This document shows positions 25,801-37,918 of a stretch of DNA of 64,000 bases, one piece after another. Both the position numbers and the translations under genes were made by a program. Position 1 is the first letter of the stretch. Each line of letters begins with the position of its first letter. Source of the stretch: Bryoerythrophyllum caledonicum (lineage: Eukaryota > Streptophyta > Bryopsida > Pottiales > Pottiaceae); NCBI GenBank assembly GCA_963971425.1, contig OZ020514.1, positions 17,519,406-17,583,405 of the forward strand, given 5' to 3'. The notes beneath the pieces were generated by a model. The model saw only the letters and a program-made list of their open reading frames with translations. It had not been told where the DNA came from and did no database searches.

Positions 25801-26110
25801 ATTAGACAGGAGGACCTTCAAAGGTTAGACACAACAGACCTTGTGATGGCCGAATGGCCTTGTCGAGGTCATTCTCGGGCTGGATCTAGCCAAGGACTTT
25901 GATACCTCCGCTCAAGTTTAATTTAGGAGCTTTTGCGCATATTACAATGGTGGCAAAAGGAGCAAGCTACAAGTGTGGCCTATATCCTTGAATATATGCC
26001 TTCACTAAAAAGGTATTAGAGCCCAAATTCACGAGGACATCAAAATGGTTTGTCACTACTGAGGTGCTCCGGTGGCAGTAGATGTTGCAGCTCTTGGTTT
26101 CTACGCCCAT
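22800..26110 (+). mobile_element. Ty3/gypsy-like retroelement fossil with a methyltransferase domain
   Basis: Parts in order on the plus strand are as follows. A gag-like region lies at about 23.08-23.65 kb (NCMGHIHDFKKEVGDTLCIM, then LALENG-type helices). A CCHC-type zinc-knuckle region lies near 23.76-23.86 kb, with a second C/H-rich motif before WVKNPQLRPHAF near 24.0 kb. A retropepsin-like stretch around 24.90-24.95 kb has the GAQPVMLG context. A cytosine-5 DNA methyltransferase-like domain follows at 25.58-26.01 kb. Reverse transcriptase, RNase H and integrase were not found, and neither were LTRs, so the element is truncated. It is old and clearly broken many times. A MULE-like transposase remnant follows directly. 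Confidence 0.65.
25582..26011 (+). pseudogene. Cytosine-5 DNA methyltransferase-like domain of the gypsy fossil
   Basis: Seen directly: a region with LGAGLATILE (motif I-like SAM-binding turn and helix), YTYVDNN (motif II-like acidic turn), LVMAEWPCRGHSRAG (motif IV with the Pro-Cys core, where the catalytic Cys attacks C6 of cytosine in this family), and VAYILEYMPSL (motif VI-like position). The order and spacing fit the N-terminal half of C5-methyltransferases; the target-recognition part and motifs IX-X were not seen. It lies directly downstream of gag and protease-like sequence in the same direction, so it appears to belong to the retroelement. Capture of such domains by retrotransposons is known in some algal lineages. 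The copy is a fossil with several breaks and no expected activity. Confidence 0.6.
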
Positions 26111-26289
26111 TGTTTGCAATGGAAGTGGATCCATATGGCCTATGGGCCTGATATTTCATCTACATAACATTGTATGGGATCACCTAGCATCCGAAATAAG
26201 GTGGTCTCCTTTTGATATCTGAAGCGGTATGGCATATTGGACAGCATTATCAAACTTAGGGGAGTTAGTATCTGGGCCTTTGTTTAGAA

Positions 26290-28530
26290 AATATGTTCCC
26301 TGGTCAAGGTGAAGAATCTGAAAAGATTTTCGTCTTCAAAATGTCAGAAGTAGGACTTGGTTTGGGTGTTGATTTAGTGAAGCGTATGCAGCCAGGTAGT
26401 GATCTAGAGAATTCTTCGATGATGTTTGATCATGTTAAACGCATGAAACAATAGACCACAATGGTGTGTCCCGTGTATGATGCTACCTATTGTCGAGTTA
26501 TAAGCATTGCCTGTTGCGACATGCACTCTGAAGATGCCGAAGCTCAAATAATATTCTAGAAGAACCGTAATGCTGTAATGTCTTGACATGGAATACCTTC
26601 ACCTCAATTCAAAGGTTTCATGGCTGATAGTGCTCAGGCTATCTGGAATGCCATACGGGTTTTGTATGGTAGCGGAAATAAGGACGAACCGATGATGGAC
26701 ATGGAACAAACCTGCCTATTTCATTGGGCCCAATCAATGGTGAAGCACACTGACAGATACATTATTCAGGGACCATAACGTGATCAACACAAGGCACTAT
26801 GTCACCAGTACATGAAGGCGTGCACAATGGATGAGGCTGAAAAGTTATGTCAAAGTATTCGAGCATGGTGGGCATCCTCTAGAGCTTTTTCCGAGTCCGG
26901 ATTCCAACATCTTGACCTTTGGTTAGCTTTTTGGCTCTTCCATTACCGGCAATGGGGTGGATTCATGACGCAGGTATTGCCTTATTAACTTCTTCCATTG
27001 AAATTGATGTACTCACAGACATCGTACTAATTTTTCTTATTCGATTGTAGAGCATGTTGGAGGATGAGCTTGCAGAGATGCCCTCTTGTGATCTCGCAGA
27101 ATCCATCCACAATAAGTAGAAGCAAGCCTCGGGGAATAACAGCGGAGATTTGTACGTCGTGATTGTGGATTACTACGTTTGTGCTTTCCTCCAAGAAATT
27201 AACTATTACCAATTTTTGAAGGTTGATGCTGGAGGGACGGGTCCCACCAAAGAAGAATTGAAACTCCGAACGGCCGAACACAGTGCTAGGAAGACATGGG
27301 ATCCACGTGTTCTTGTTGATCCCATGATGAGGATGCCAGGGGCGGACGAATTTTGCACGCGTAATTTGTATATGCAAGGCACGGAGGTGATTGGTACACA
27401 CAAGCGCAAGGCCAACTTACCTCTCGACGTCGATGAAGAGTCACATTGTCCGGACAAGGTAAACTTCTCTCATCCACGCTACTCTTCTAGGCGGCTTTGT
27501 TCTTCTTCAAATCCTCTGCCAATTATTGATGAAAATGACGATATTCCAAATGACGAGGTTCCATCATCTCAACCGGCGCCCCCAATTTCAAATGCGTCTT
27601 TGGGATGTAAGGCTGGTATTTGCTCTATAACTATTGTACTGTACAGGAGACTTTAGCCATTCCAAATGAGTGGCATATTGCTCGATTGCCTGCCAACTTG
27701 ACTAAGAAGTGTTGGGCTAACCAGACTTAAACCAAAAGATGTAAGGAGAAGATTGTAACAGGAGGGAGGCTACTACCGCGCCCATTTACAATGATACTTA
27801 TGAATGCAGATAGAACATATCTAACAGCCCATTGGATATTTACTTTTGCAACGACGACATCGACAGGTGCATGAAAGGTTTAAGACGTCCATGGGTCTAT
27901 GTGTACTCAATAGAGCTAGGCATGCCTCCAATCTCGGATGTTTGGCCTGTTATGGCTGGCACAAATCTTACTCGGGACGAGATAGAGGAATTTCAACTTG
28001 TTGGATTTCAACTTCTACAGAAGCAGCAGATTTCTCTGAGGCGCCTTTTTACGACCGCTAGACCACCATTAGACCTTGGCTCTGTTCCCGCACCCCGATA
28101 TCTTGATAAGTACCCAACAAAGAGGAACGAGAATCTCTTGAAGCGCTCTTTTGCTAAGCCCAATACAAATCAAAGAAGATCAATGGGATTTGCTGCGTCT
28201 ATCACAGCCTGTATCTCCTTTGTCTGTATGGTTCCTCATCCTAGCTTTGGAAGCATTATTTCCCTCAACTCAGATGTTTCCCCTGATGAGAAGACGTACA
28301 CAATCACAGTGAGCTCGTTTCCTTACTGTACGTGTGAAGCCTTCATGAAGACCATGAGGAAATTCCGTGGACGAAACCTCTTCTCGTATTGTAAGCACAT
28401 CTACTTCATCTTCTTGAGAATTTGTAAATTCCAACCGCATATTCACAGGTTTATCCATGCGCCGTCTTTTAGCTTCAACGAGGTAAAATTAGTTCTTGAA
28501 AGTGGCGTACTGGCACACCCCAGAATTTAA
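26290..28530 (+). pseudogene. MULE-type transposase with SWIM zinc finger, broken
   Basis: The first exon-like block, 26290-26973, reads CRVISIACCDMHSEDAEAQ, FKGFMADSAQAIWNAIR, TCLFHWAQSM and LWLAFWLFHYRQWGGFMTQ. This is the pattern of the MULE/FAR1-related DDE transposase core. An intron (GTATTG...TTGTAG, 26974-27050) is followed by SMLEDELAEMP. A further block to about 27610 is rich in charged residues, then an intron and the 27832-28530 frame. There SWIM-type ligands appear as CTCEAF...YCKH (CxC...CxH), which bind zinc and DNA. In-frame stops interrupt blocks 1 and 2 (for example after HNK near 27117), so it is inactive. No terminal inverted repeats were found, so it could be a domesticated-type gene copy rather than a complete Mutator-like element. 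It lies immediately after the gypsy fossil. Confidence 0.65.
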
Positions 28531-28566
28531 TGTTGTGTAAATTCCCAAACCTTAATCTTGGTTGCG

Positions 28567-28819
28567 TCCCCTCTCGTTTTCGAGAAGGTACTCTACCATG
28601 TTCATATTCCACTATTTGTGTACGTACTATATGTTGTCCCTTGTGATTGATTTTCAGCAATGTACTCTGTTTTCCAAAAAAGTAGCTCATAGAGGCCCCT
28701 ATACCAGTACTTACAATGTTTTAACATGTACCCTCTCGTTTCCGAGAGGGTACTCCACCCCATAGTCCTCAACCTTTTTTATATTTTTAGATGTATACTC
28801 TCTTGGAAACAAGAGGATA
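28567..28819. repeat. Three related hairpin palindromes
   Basis: The perfect 26-nt palindromic hairpin at 28728-28753 has an 11-bp stem (GTACCCTCTCG / CGAGAGGGTAC) and a TTTC loop. Degraded relatives lie at about 28567-28592 and 28794-28819. All sit just downstream of the MULE-type gene. Confidence 0.8.
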
Positions 28820-28829
28820 TTTGACCCTA

Positions 28830-29571
28830 TTTCCCTTAAATCGTCACCATGTTAGTGCCACCATTGCTATTGATTTTAGTATATGTTTCTATTTCTATCA
28901 TCTAATATGAACTCATTTTCCTATTTTGTGATTTCTACACTTCAAATTTTGGTATCTCAATTAACTATGGTATTTTCACATTGTAATTATACTTTAATAA
29001 ATTGTGATCGAGTAAGTTACATCATCATCAATCACTAGGGCTAAACATCTTCTTGTTTCTCTTTCCTAGGTTTCTTTCTAGATGGCACTAAGCACCTACG
29101 GGGACACCATAGGGGAGGCTCCTCATACTTTTTTGAAATATGCACTGATTCGGGGATACGCATGGCGGAGTACAGGCATGAGTAGGTTCTTCTTTCTTCC
29201 ATTGGAATCATGGACCAATCTATGTCCTGAGGAGGTGGAATGGCGCGATGATATGGCGTTCGTATCTTGGGAAGAACTTCTTCATCTCCATGACTCTCCT
29301 TCACGCAAGGCTCCAACTCGAATTGTAATATACTTCTGATTTTTCTTCATCGTCCAAGGTACATCTCTTTGTTGCGGCTCCAAAATCTTCATCTTCCCTA
29401 TCGATTTCATCTAGCAATTCTTCTAGCATTTCTAATGGTATGTAGACATCTTCTAAAGACACAATCTCATCTTCACTAGTGTTTGCAATCTCTCAAGTTG
29501 CATTATTCAATGGCCTTTCAATATCTTAAAACTAAGAATTTTTAGGGGCAGTAGGCAAACCATACGGATTA
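28830..29571. other. Spacer with one small unrecognised open frame
   Basis: A plus-strand frame at 29082-29339 (85 codons, starting MALSTYGDTIGEAPHTFL) follows a good splice-acceptor-like tract and could be an exon. It has no recognisable domain. An antisense frame of similar length overlaps it. The rest is AT-rich. Confidence 0.25.
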
Positions 29572-32059
29572 TATGGTGTGGGAATCCGTTCCCACAAGGT
29601 TCCGGAAGTTAACCTAAAAATCCGGCAAAAACAAAAAAAAATAGTACTAAAATGTTAGAAAGATAGATTAATACAGTAGGAAAGTAGAATCAGCAAATAA
29701 GACATATAGGGGGTGGGCAAGTTCCTTAAAAGCTCTAACGGAATGCTTAATCCGGAGGTCCGGATACAACCGGATCCGGCAAAACCGTCACGACCGGAAT
29801 CGGAAGCATCCGGAATCGGAAGAAATCCGGAAACACCATCCGGAAACACCATCATGACTGCGACAACCCCCAACTGCCATCCATATGCCGACAGGAGTAT
29901 TAGAGCGGGAGGCTATTTTTGACATCTCCCATTTCTTTGCTCGCTCTCTTTCTTTCACCTCCCCGCTTCTTGTCTTCTTGTTGTGTTAGTCCGGAAGTCT
30001 TTCTGGTAGAGAGAATTTTGGGTGAGGTCGGAGCATGCAGGGGTGACCGGAGAGATTGTGAGGTGAGAAGACAGTTGTTTAGTAGAGATGGCGGATGAGG
30101 GACCATCCCGGGCAACCCGGGATACTACAACGCTGCTGTCGATGCAGCGGATATCGCCAATAATACCGACAGATCCGGAGGAGCTAGAGGCCCTCAAGCA
30201 CTACCTCGACAACATGGGGTGCCGCGCGTTGCTCGAAGTTGCATGGGGCATGAAGGACGTGAAGTTGGTGGTGGAGCTCCTTGGAACTCCGGACAACCAA
30301 TACGACGGAACGATTCGCGCTTATCCCGAAACCTGGGGTGTACCGGAATGGCGACACACCTATTCATTCATGACCGGAGACGTGAAGACGGCGGAGTGGA
30401 ATGACAAGATTTTGGGAGACGAGTTCACGAAGCAAGCCGACCCGAAGGAAGGATATAGCACCGACGACTTGCAGCACTGAGACTCACAAATTGTGGTAAG
30501 ATTTCTAAACCCCATTTTCCACTGAGAGAAACCAAAATGGGTAGAGTCTTAATGGGCAACCACCATTCTAGGGTCGATGAGAGAGAAGTTGAGAGTGGAA
30601 TGGGCGTCGCTTATGAGCGAGATGATCACCCGAATGGTAAAGGGCCTCCAAAAGGTAAAGAAGGCTGGAACCCCCTTACCCTCTTACCTCACTCACTTCT
30701 ATGCTCGACACAACGTCCTTACTCCAGAGGAGCAAGACGAGTACGAAGAGCTGCTGAGCATCCAGACCTACGGCGGGCTAGAGCCAGCATCCAACGAAGA
30801 AATCATGGAGGTCATAGAAGTTCCAGCACCGGAGCCAGCTCCCCAGCCCTAAAAGAGGAGCCGGTCGGTGCAGAGGGAGTTGGCGCCCGAAACCACTACA
30901 TTGAGACAACCCATGGATACGGAAGAAGCCCATGAAATCCCCTGGTTAGTTCCTAGAGAAGGTCGTATACCGCTGGCAGAGCCACCAACACTCACAGGGG
31001 TGACCACACCAGATCTATTTTAGCTCATCCATCACATGAGATGGCGGGGGCCCTCCTTTACCAGTCTGAGGCAAGACACATAAACATCCTCGACGGTATT
31101 TGGCAGGAGCCGGAGGTGGAGAAGTTGTTCAACATACCGACAGAAATCGGAGAGCTCCGAAAGAACACTCGCTGACTTCGGGCACTACAAATTCAGCAGG
31201 CGACCATAATCCAGAGTCGTGACAAGTTCGTAGAGTAGTTGTTCAAGACAGAGACAGCCCTAGCGGAAGCCAAGGTGATGCGGAAGAAAGTTGAAGATCG
31301 GGCGAACACCTCAGCCCACGCCTTGGCCGAGGTACGATCAGCTCTCACTTTCGTAGTCAACACTGTCAACCGAAGTCTCCTCTTCACTGATCAGCGGGAG
31401 AAGGAAGATAAGATGAACAGGGTTCAGATCATTAGCTTCCTCCACGACCACGGCAGGAAGATGGAGAAGACCTGGAGCTGGATGCAGGACTTGGTGGCGA
31501 ACATGACTTCGGAAGGACGAGAGACCTAGAGTAGCCAAGCACCGGAGGACCGGTCCCTTCCGGTCCGAGTCTGGACCGCTCCAGATGAAGCCGGACCCTC
31601 GGGAGTGCATTCAGAGCCTTCTGAAAAGTAGAAGGCGGTCATGACCCTGTTGGATACCGTTGCACTGATGAGTTGGAGTCCCCTTGGCAACTATCGTACC
31701 ACGAATTTTCAAAAAAATTCTAATTAATTACTTAGAAGAGGTAACACCAAACAAACTAATAAGGTTTGGAGGTTAGTATATGCATGGTATTAGCTTTTAG
31801 GAAGGAATAGGGTAGGAAAGATAGAGAGTCATTTAATAAGTGCTAAAGAAGATAAAAGGGGTTTAACACCGAAGCCTATCACCCTAGCCAAGCGAGTAGA
31901 CCGAGGGCTTTGAGGGAGGGCTCACCCGACTAGAGCTTGGAAGGCCCACCGACACGGACGTTAGGCTACTTCACATGGAGGAAGCCCAACAACTTCCCAA
32001 GGAGGAACCCGGAACCTCACTCACCAACAACAAGGAAGCTACTCCATAACTCCAAGCCG

Positions 32060-33080
32060 AATATTGGTGTAAGGTCCGACCCGGGGAGCGTTGCACCATC
32101 CGAGCCCGGGAGCGCAGTAGCACCACCCTGAGCACGAGCGAGAGGGTTGCGGGTGAGTCCGAGCCGAGGGAGCGCTGCACCATATGAGGAGCCGGCAGGG
32201 AGGTCCGAGCACAAGCAAGAAGGCTGCGGGCAGGTCAGACCGAGGGAGCGTTGCACCATATGAGGAGCAAGACTGCGGTAAGACCCGAGCCAGGGAGCGC
32301 AGTAGCACAACCACGAGCAGGGTAAAAGCAAGCTACACAGGTATTAAAAACGTGTCACAAGATGTTTTTGTAGGAGTAACAAACATTCTTTTGTCTACCA
32401 AACAAGATGTACCTTTGTTTTTCAGATTTTTTATGATGGAATGTCGTTCCCAACTTGAATGGAATTAAAAAATTGCTAAAATTTTGGATGGTCGATCAAT
32501 GATTTCACCTGTATGACTAAATTTGTGGGAGAAGTTTATTTGTCACAAAATACTAGATTTGTACAAATATACTATTTTTGAGTGATCTGTGATACATATG
32601 ATGAAAATTTGCATGCACATTGATAGGGTGATGTGAATGGACAATCTAATAAAAAAAATCAAATTTTCAAATCCAATTGGTAGAAAACAAGCCGATTGTA
32701 CATGGTTCAAAATGACTAAGGATTGGGTCGTTTCTTTAATGGATTTTTGTCAAAAACAATGCTTTATATATAACCCTAGGTTGGCATATGGTGGCTTTGT
32801 TTTTATAAAGTTTTTTTATATCCTTTTTTTGAAAGTTAAATTTAAAATATACTAAAAATTATACCAAAATATACTAAAAATATACCATGGTCTTTGCCCA
32901 AAATGGGGTGGGTGTAGCATGCTTTCACCTAGCACAAAGGCTGCGGGCAGGTCCGATCCAAGGGAGTGCTGCACCATACGAAGAGCAAGATAGCAAGTAG
33001 GACTGAGCCGAGGAGTGTAGTAGCACCACCACGAGCAAGGCAACATCACGACGAAGAGCGAGCCGTGGATAAGTACGAGC
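32060..33080. repeat. Degenerate GAGCCGAGGGAGCG tandem repeat, split by a MITE
   Basis: Units of roughly 70-80 bp contain GAGCCGAGGGAGCGTTGCAC and CATATGAGGAGC. About four copies lie left of 32319 and about two to the right of 32930. The AT-rich MITE interrupts the array. It belongs to the 5' part of element B. Confidence 0.6.
32319..32930. mobile_element. MITE-like insertion with terminal inverted repeats
   Basis: This 612-bp AT-rich block begins AGGGTAAAAGCAAGCTACAC and ends with the inverse of AGGTGAAAGCATGCTACAC, matching at about 17 of 20 positions with one gap. AGC flanks it on both sides (32316-32318 and 32931-32933), consistent with a 3-bp target duplication. It has no convincing transposase frame and interrupts a GC-richer tandem repeat. 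A 3-bp duplication fits PIF/Harbinger or CACTA-driven non-autonomous elements, but the superfamily cannot be fixed. Confidence 0.65.
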
Positions 33081-34032
33081 CGAGGAGCTTGCAACAAGAG
33101 CCAAGAAACATGACCTCAACAACTTCCATGACAAAGGATATTTCTCCCACCATTCCAAGGGATCCACTTAAACTTACCGAATTGGAGGAGGACCTTCTTT
33201 GCATGGGTTGTCTCTCTCTCCTAGACTTTTGCTGGAGTTTTTGTGTGGACTCAACTGTGCAAGACCTACGGCAAGATCCCCTACGAGAACCAGAGGGGGG
33301 TAGCATCCGGGCTTGTCCGAACCGTTGGACAATGCGAAGATGGCAGGAGGTGTATTGTTTTCCACGACAGGGGGCAAGATTGACGAGTTTGAAGGAGGAG
33401 TACGCCAAAGGGCTTTCTGACACCAAGGATGCCAAGAATGGTTATGCACTGTAAGATTGTCGGGATCCTCGGGCCAAGCGGGTTTTTTCATTCCACGTAC
33501 CAATCTTGCACTTGGAGAAACCTATCCGAGTCACGATCACTCTTGCTAACACCCTATATGGTGCCTATCTTGGAGAGCGGATGGTGAACTGGGCCTTAGT
33601 TATAAAGGAAGAAGTGATCAGGTTGACAAAGAGCGTCAACAGCATGAGGCGCTCACCCATTTGCCCTTTCCTCATCCACCTCTATCACCACTTCAAGGAA
33701 ACTACTCCGAAGGAGGCCATGGCGTATGGCACTCAACTGATGATGAAGAAGTTCAAAGGGATGGAATCAGAGCTCGAGTCTGGATCAAAAAGAGGGAGTA
33801 GCTCATCGCAGTCAGAGAGGGAAGCACTACCACCTTCGAAGGGTCAACAACAGAGACTAGGAGGAGCACCTTCCACCCGGACTCGAGCTGCGGCCCGTGC
33901 AACGCTATAAGATTAGCTCAGTTCGAAGGAAAGACTTACCGTGCCTCCGAGTTAATAGAGGTTCTTTGGGTGTATGTGGACGATGTGAATAAGACCTTCA
34001 GACAGCTAGGCAGCCTACTTGGCAACCCCTCT

Positions 34033-37000
34033 TGTGGGACTCCGTTCCCACATGGTGCGGGAAGTTAACATGAAAATCCGGCAAAAACAAAAAACTTAGT
34101 TAAGTAGTTACGATAGTTCGTACCAGAATACAACCTATAGTCAGCTTGTAAGAATAAAGACGGATGGACCCGGCTGCACACCCTTATTGAGCCTAAAGCT
34201 GCTAAACGCAGAACCAGAGTAGTTAACAAAATTCCGGGACAGTCCGTCATACGGAACCGTCAGCCGAAGCTGTCACCATCAATTGTCATCATAAGCCGTA
34301 CTAACGGCCAGACTACCAAAGGCCGTGGCTCCAGGGGAAACTCTTTCTTTTCGTTTCTTCTTCGCGTATTGAGGCTCCGCTCTAGGGCGCTCTCTCTCTC
34401 TCTTCCTTTTTCTCTCACTCTTGTGGTTTTCTAAACCGCTAGCCGTTAGGGTTTGGAGCTTAGACGGTTAGAACGGACGTGCTTCCATTAGGGAGGGTTT
34501 TGGTGAGGTTGGTGCAGGAACAATGTTGAGAGACTGTGAGGAAGTAGGTAGGAATCATGAAGACGGTCCCTATGGCAAAAAAAAGAGAACAGATAGAGAT
34601 GACCACGGAAGGAGAGACAAAGAGCCGGTCGTTGCGCTCCCTCTCTTGACTCGAGTTACTCCGGACATCCCAGAGGACCTAGACGAGTACAATCTGCTGA
34701 AGGAGAGCCTAAAGACGATGGGGTGCGAAGGCTTGCTCGAGGTAGCCTGGGGCATCCGGGAGGAGGTTTACGTCAAGGAGCTTGTAGGCACTCCGGACCC
34801 AAAGTACGAAGGGTTGCTGCGAGCCCATCCGGAGCTCTAGGAGTTCCGGAATGGTCCCAGGCGTACGACTTCCGAGCCGGTCGCACAAAGGTGGTGGAAC
34901 GGTGGGACGAGTTCCTGGCGAAGGAGTTTGGGGGACAAGCCGACCCGAAGGAGGGCTACAATGTGCAAGACCTTCTACACCGGGATGCCCAGCTCGTGCT
35001 AGGGTTTTTAAACCCTATCATCCATCCGGAAAAGCCGAGACGGGTGGTGGCGAGTGGGCATGTAATTTCCTCGGAGCACTTCGAGGGAAGATCGTTGTTG
35101 ACTGGGGGACACTCATGACTAAAATGATCAACTGGCTGGTGGCTAACTTCCTGAAGGTGAGAAAATTGGCGACCCCCCTAGCTTCCTACGTCGTGCATCT
35201 CTACTACCACCACCAACAGCTGACTCCGGCAGAGGTGCGATAGTACGACGAAGTACTCAACATCCAGAAGTACGGCGGTGAAGAGTCAGAGGAAGAATCC
35301 GGAGGGAAGGAGCCCGTGCCGGAAGCAACAACCGCCGATACACCGGAAGGCAGGAGGACTCAGAAGAGGCCTAGGGGGAAAGAGCCAGTGCCAAAGAGTC
35401 CGAACATACGCAGCTCCTCCGCATCATCCGGAGAAGACTAGTCCGGACCAGCAGCGGAGACCAGCCGGAAGAAGAGGAAGATTGACGAAGAGGACTCCAA
35501 GGGACAACTGAAGCAGATGGACGAGCTCACGCGCGAGATCAGCTGGAGAGTTGGCCTTCTTTAGGAGACCAACTACATCATCACCACCAGCATAGAACAA
35601 ATCTTCTAGAGTCTGGAAGTCGACCGGCTGGAGTACGCCATCAACAGGGTGGAGGAACTCCGGAGCAGGGAGACCGACACGAAGGCGCTGCACTTGCAAA
35701 CCTCCACCATGTACAAGGTCAACACGAAGATGGAAAAGAAGGTAAAGCACTACCTTCAAGAAGCAGCTCTGGCGGTGACGGCCCGAAAACAAGCGGAGGC
35801 AAAGGCAAATGCCTTAGCAGCTGCCCTGACGGAGGTCCGAAAGGCCCTGGAATTTCCGGTTGACGTGATCAACCGGAGGCAGTTCTTCACCGAACTTGTG
35901 GAGAAGAAGGAGAAAGTGACCAGGGCTAATATCATCCGGTTTCTCCTGGACCAAGCAGAGAAGATGGATCGGACCTAGAAGCAGATGAATCTGCTGATCG
36001 ACAGCATCACCCAGGTGCTCCCGGAAGCCCCAACAACACCACTATCGGAAGACATGACGACCTCGGGACGGACTACGGCCACTCTGGAACCACCACAGCC
36101 CAAGACAACTCCAGCTCCGGGTACCTCAGCGAATCCAGAGTCTCTTGACACTCCGTCACCTCGGACATCGGCGGAGGGTATCGTACCTCCCAACCCAAGT
36201 ACGAGTGAGATTTTGAAGAAGCTGCCGGATCTGTTGTCGCCACCCAACATGCGCTTGCCAGATCCTCCGACAGAAGACGACCTTCCGGCACCACCGAAGT
36301 CCGTGTCCTGGAGATTGGCGCTCGGACCAAGGAGTCCTTCCGGAAGCTACAGGGACTTGGTCCAGGAGACCAGGTCAGCTTCCGAGACAGAACCACTAGC
36401 ACCTCATGTCTCGGAAGGTTCACCGGAGCAGCCACCTCCCCCGCCGGACTCCAAGACTCCGGTGGCTAGGGTTTCTCCAGCGACCAGACCATCGACCCGG
36501 AAGACCAACCTTTCGTCGACAACGTCGAAGAAAGCGAAGGGCATACAACGAGCTCAGGTGGAGATCTCTCCCTCTCGCCAGAGTAGGAGAAATCGGGGGC
36601 CGGGTGCACCGACTTAGGATAGATTAGGTGTAGTCTTCTTTTTGGGTCTAGGTTCTGGATCAACAACGATTAACGATGGGGCCCTAAGTGCACCCGACTG
36701 TTGACGGAATTGACTGACCGTTTTTTAAGTTAGAATGGGGATTCCGAAGCCGAAAACTTTTCCGAGATTTTAGGATATGAGATCCGATCTGGAACTTTTT
36801 CGGATTTCTCGGATCTTTTAGATAAGATCTAGCGGATTTCCCGTAGGAGTAGCTAGGAGGAAAGCTAGGGTTAGAAGGGGCTTGGTTAGTACTTAGTAGT
36901 GAGGTTTTGTAGAAAAACCTTCATCTTGTTCTTCTTACTTTGAAATAGACGTTGCCTTTCGTACTAAGATTTGCTTCATTGTACTCTTGGTGTAGCATGT

Positions 37001-37918
37001 AGGACTTCGTGAGTGACAGATCCATTCTTGTGTGTGCGGTTGTGTGAGGGTTCTTCCGGAGTAGAGTGATGCATTTGATTTGCTGGAGGGAAAATCCGTT
37101 CAGATCCGTGTCAGGAGATCGCCTGGGAGAGCTGGAGAGAGCTATTGCAAAGGTGTTCCTGGTAGTCTCCAGGGTCCGGCAGTAGCCACGAGGGGAAGAG
37201 ATGAACTGCAATGGTGTTCCTGATAATCTCCAGGTCACGGAAGAATCCGTTTTAAACTGGATTCCGGTCAACGCCGGAGTTTTCCCCCATGATAGGAATT
37301 TGCCTGATACATAGGTCTAAGCGGAATACCCCTAGCAAATGGTAAACAGCTGCTCCGGAGAATCGAAACCATACTTGCCGGAATGTCATTGTAGTCCGGA
37401 CTTGTCTCTGCGTGACCGCGTCCGGAAGGCCTTCCGGATGTCGTGAGAGTCTAAGTCTAGCAGCAACAATCAATCCACTGGTTAGCAGAGTAGGGAGGGT
37501 GGTGTTCGGTCACTATAAGTTCCCGGCAGTGGGTGCCTAGCCACTTTAAGTCACAGGGCAGTAGGAAATCCAGCCACTTACACAAAACATGATCAGTGGA
37601 CTCCGACCACTCGTTTATAAACTCCATGAGACTCTCTGAGGAGGAACAAAGACAAATCAAACTACCCTCCGGACTTCCGGAAATTACTTTCCGGAAGACG
37701 TTGTACAAAGTCTGGACTCCGAAAGGATCCGGATCCCTACTACATAAGTAAAGAACATAGCTAACCTTTGAAACGACTGTTGTGATAGTTTAGTAATTGG
37801 AAGTAATTGGAAAAGAACATTAGGTCTCTGTGAGAACGAAACCAGAGCGGTTACTTTGGAAGCATTTAGTGACGATTGGATGCATTCCGGAGGAATACTG
37901 TCTCTACGAACTGCAACA
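34033..37918 (+). mobile_element. Family E copy 2, nested in element B (fossil)
   Basis: This is a 3.89-kb unit starting TGTGGGACTCCGTTCCCACA and ending GCAACA. Its flanks CCTCT (34028-34032) and CTTCT (37919-37923) look like a 5-bp duplication with one difference. Parts: a gag-like region at about 34.5-35.2 kb, a coiled-coil frame at about 35.65-35.98 kb, a Pro/Ser/Thr-rich frame at 35985-36617 ending SRQSRRNRGPGAPT, and a long TCCGGA-rich 3' region. The 3' region has a hairpin at about 36899-36925 and a 75-bp direct repeat carrying GGTGTTCCTG at about 37.13-37.25 kb. No LTR pair. It has several breaks and is younger than B, which it interrupts. Confidence 0.75.

Noticed and set aside
25582-26011. 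Methyltransferase-like region considered as a host DNMT exon
   Set aside because: It follows gag and protease-like sequence without intron signals, and the RGHSRAG wording after the PC motif is unlike plant MET1, CMT or DRM as I know them. Host origin remains possible but less likely.
22800-28530. Gypsy fossil and MULE gene considered as one composite element
   Set aside because: Both read in the same direction and touch, but the MULE core begins abruptly after the methyltransferase-like region, has its own introns, and belongs to a different transposon class.
31690-31700. A clean target duplication for element B
   Set aside because: GTAC occurs at both junctions but no full 5-bp match was found, and the expected TG start is not clear, so no duplication is claimed.
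31970-32331. Minus-strand frames in the GAGCCGAGGGAGCG repeat
   Set aside because: They are repeat-derived open frames with several overlapping phases and no recognisable protein.
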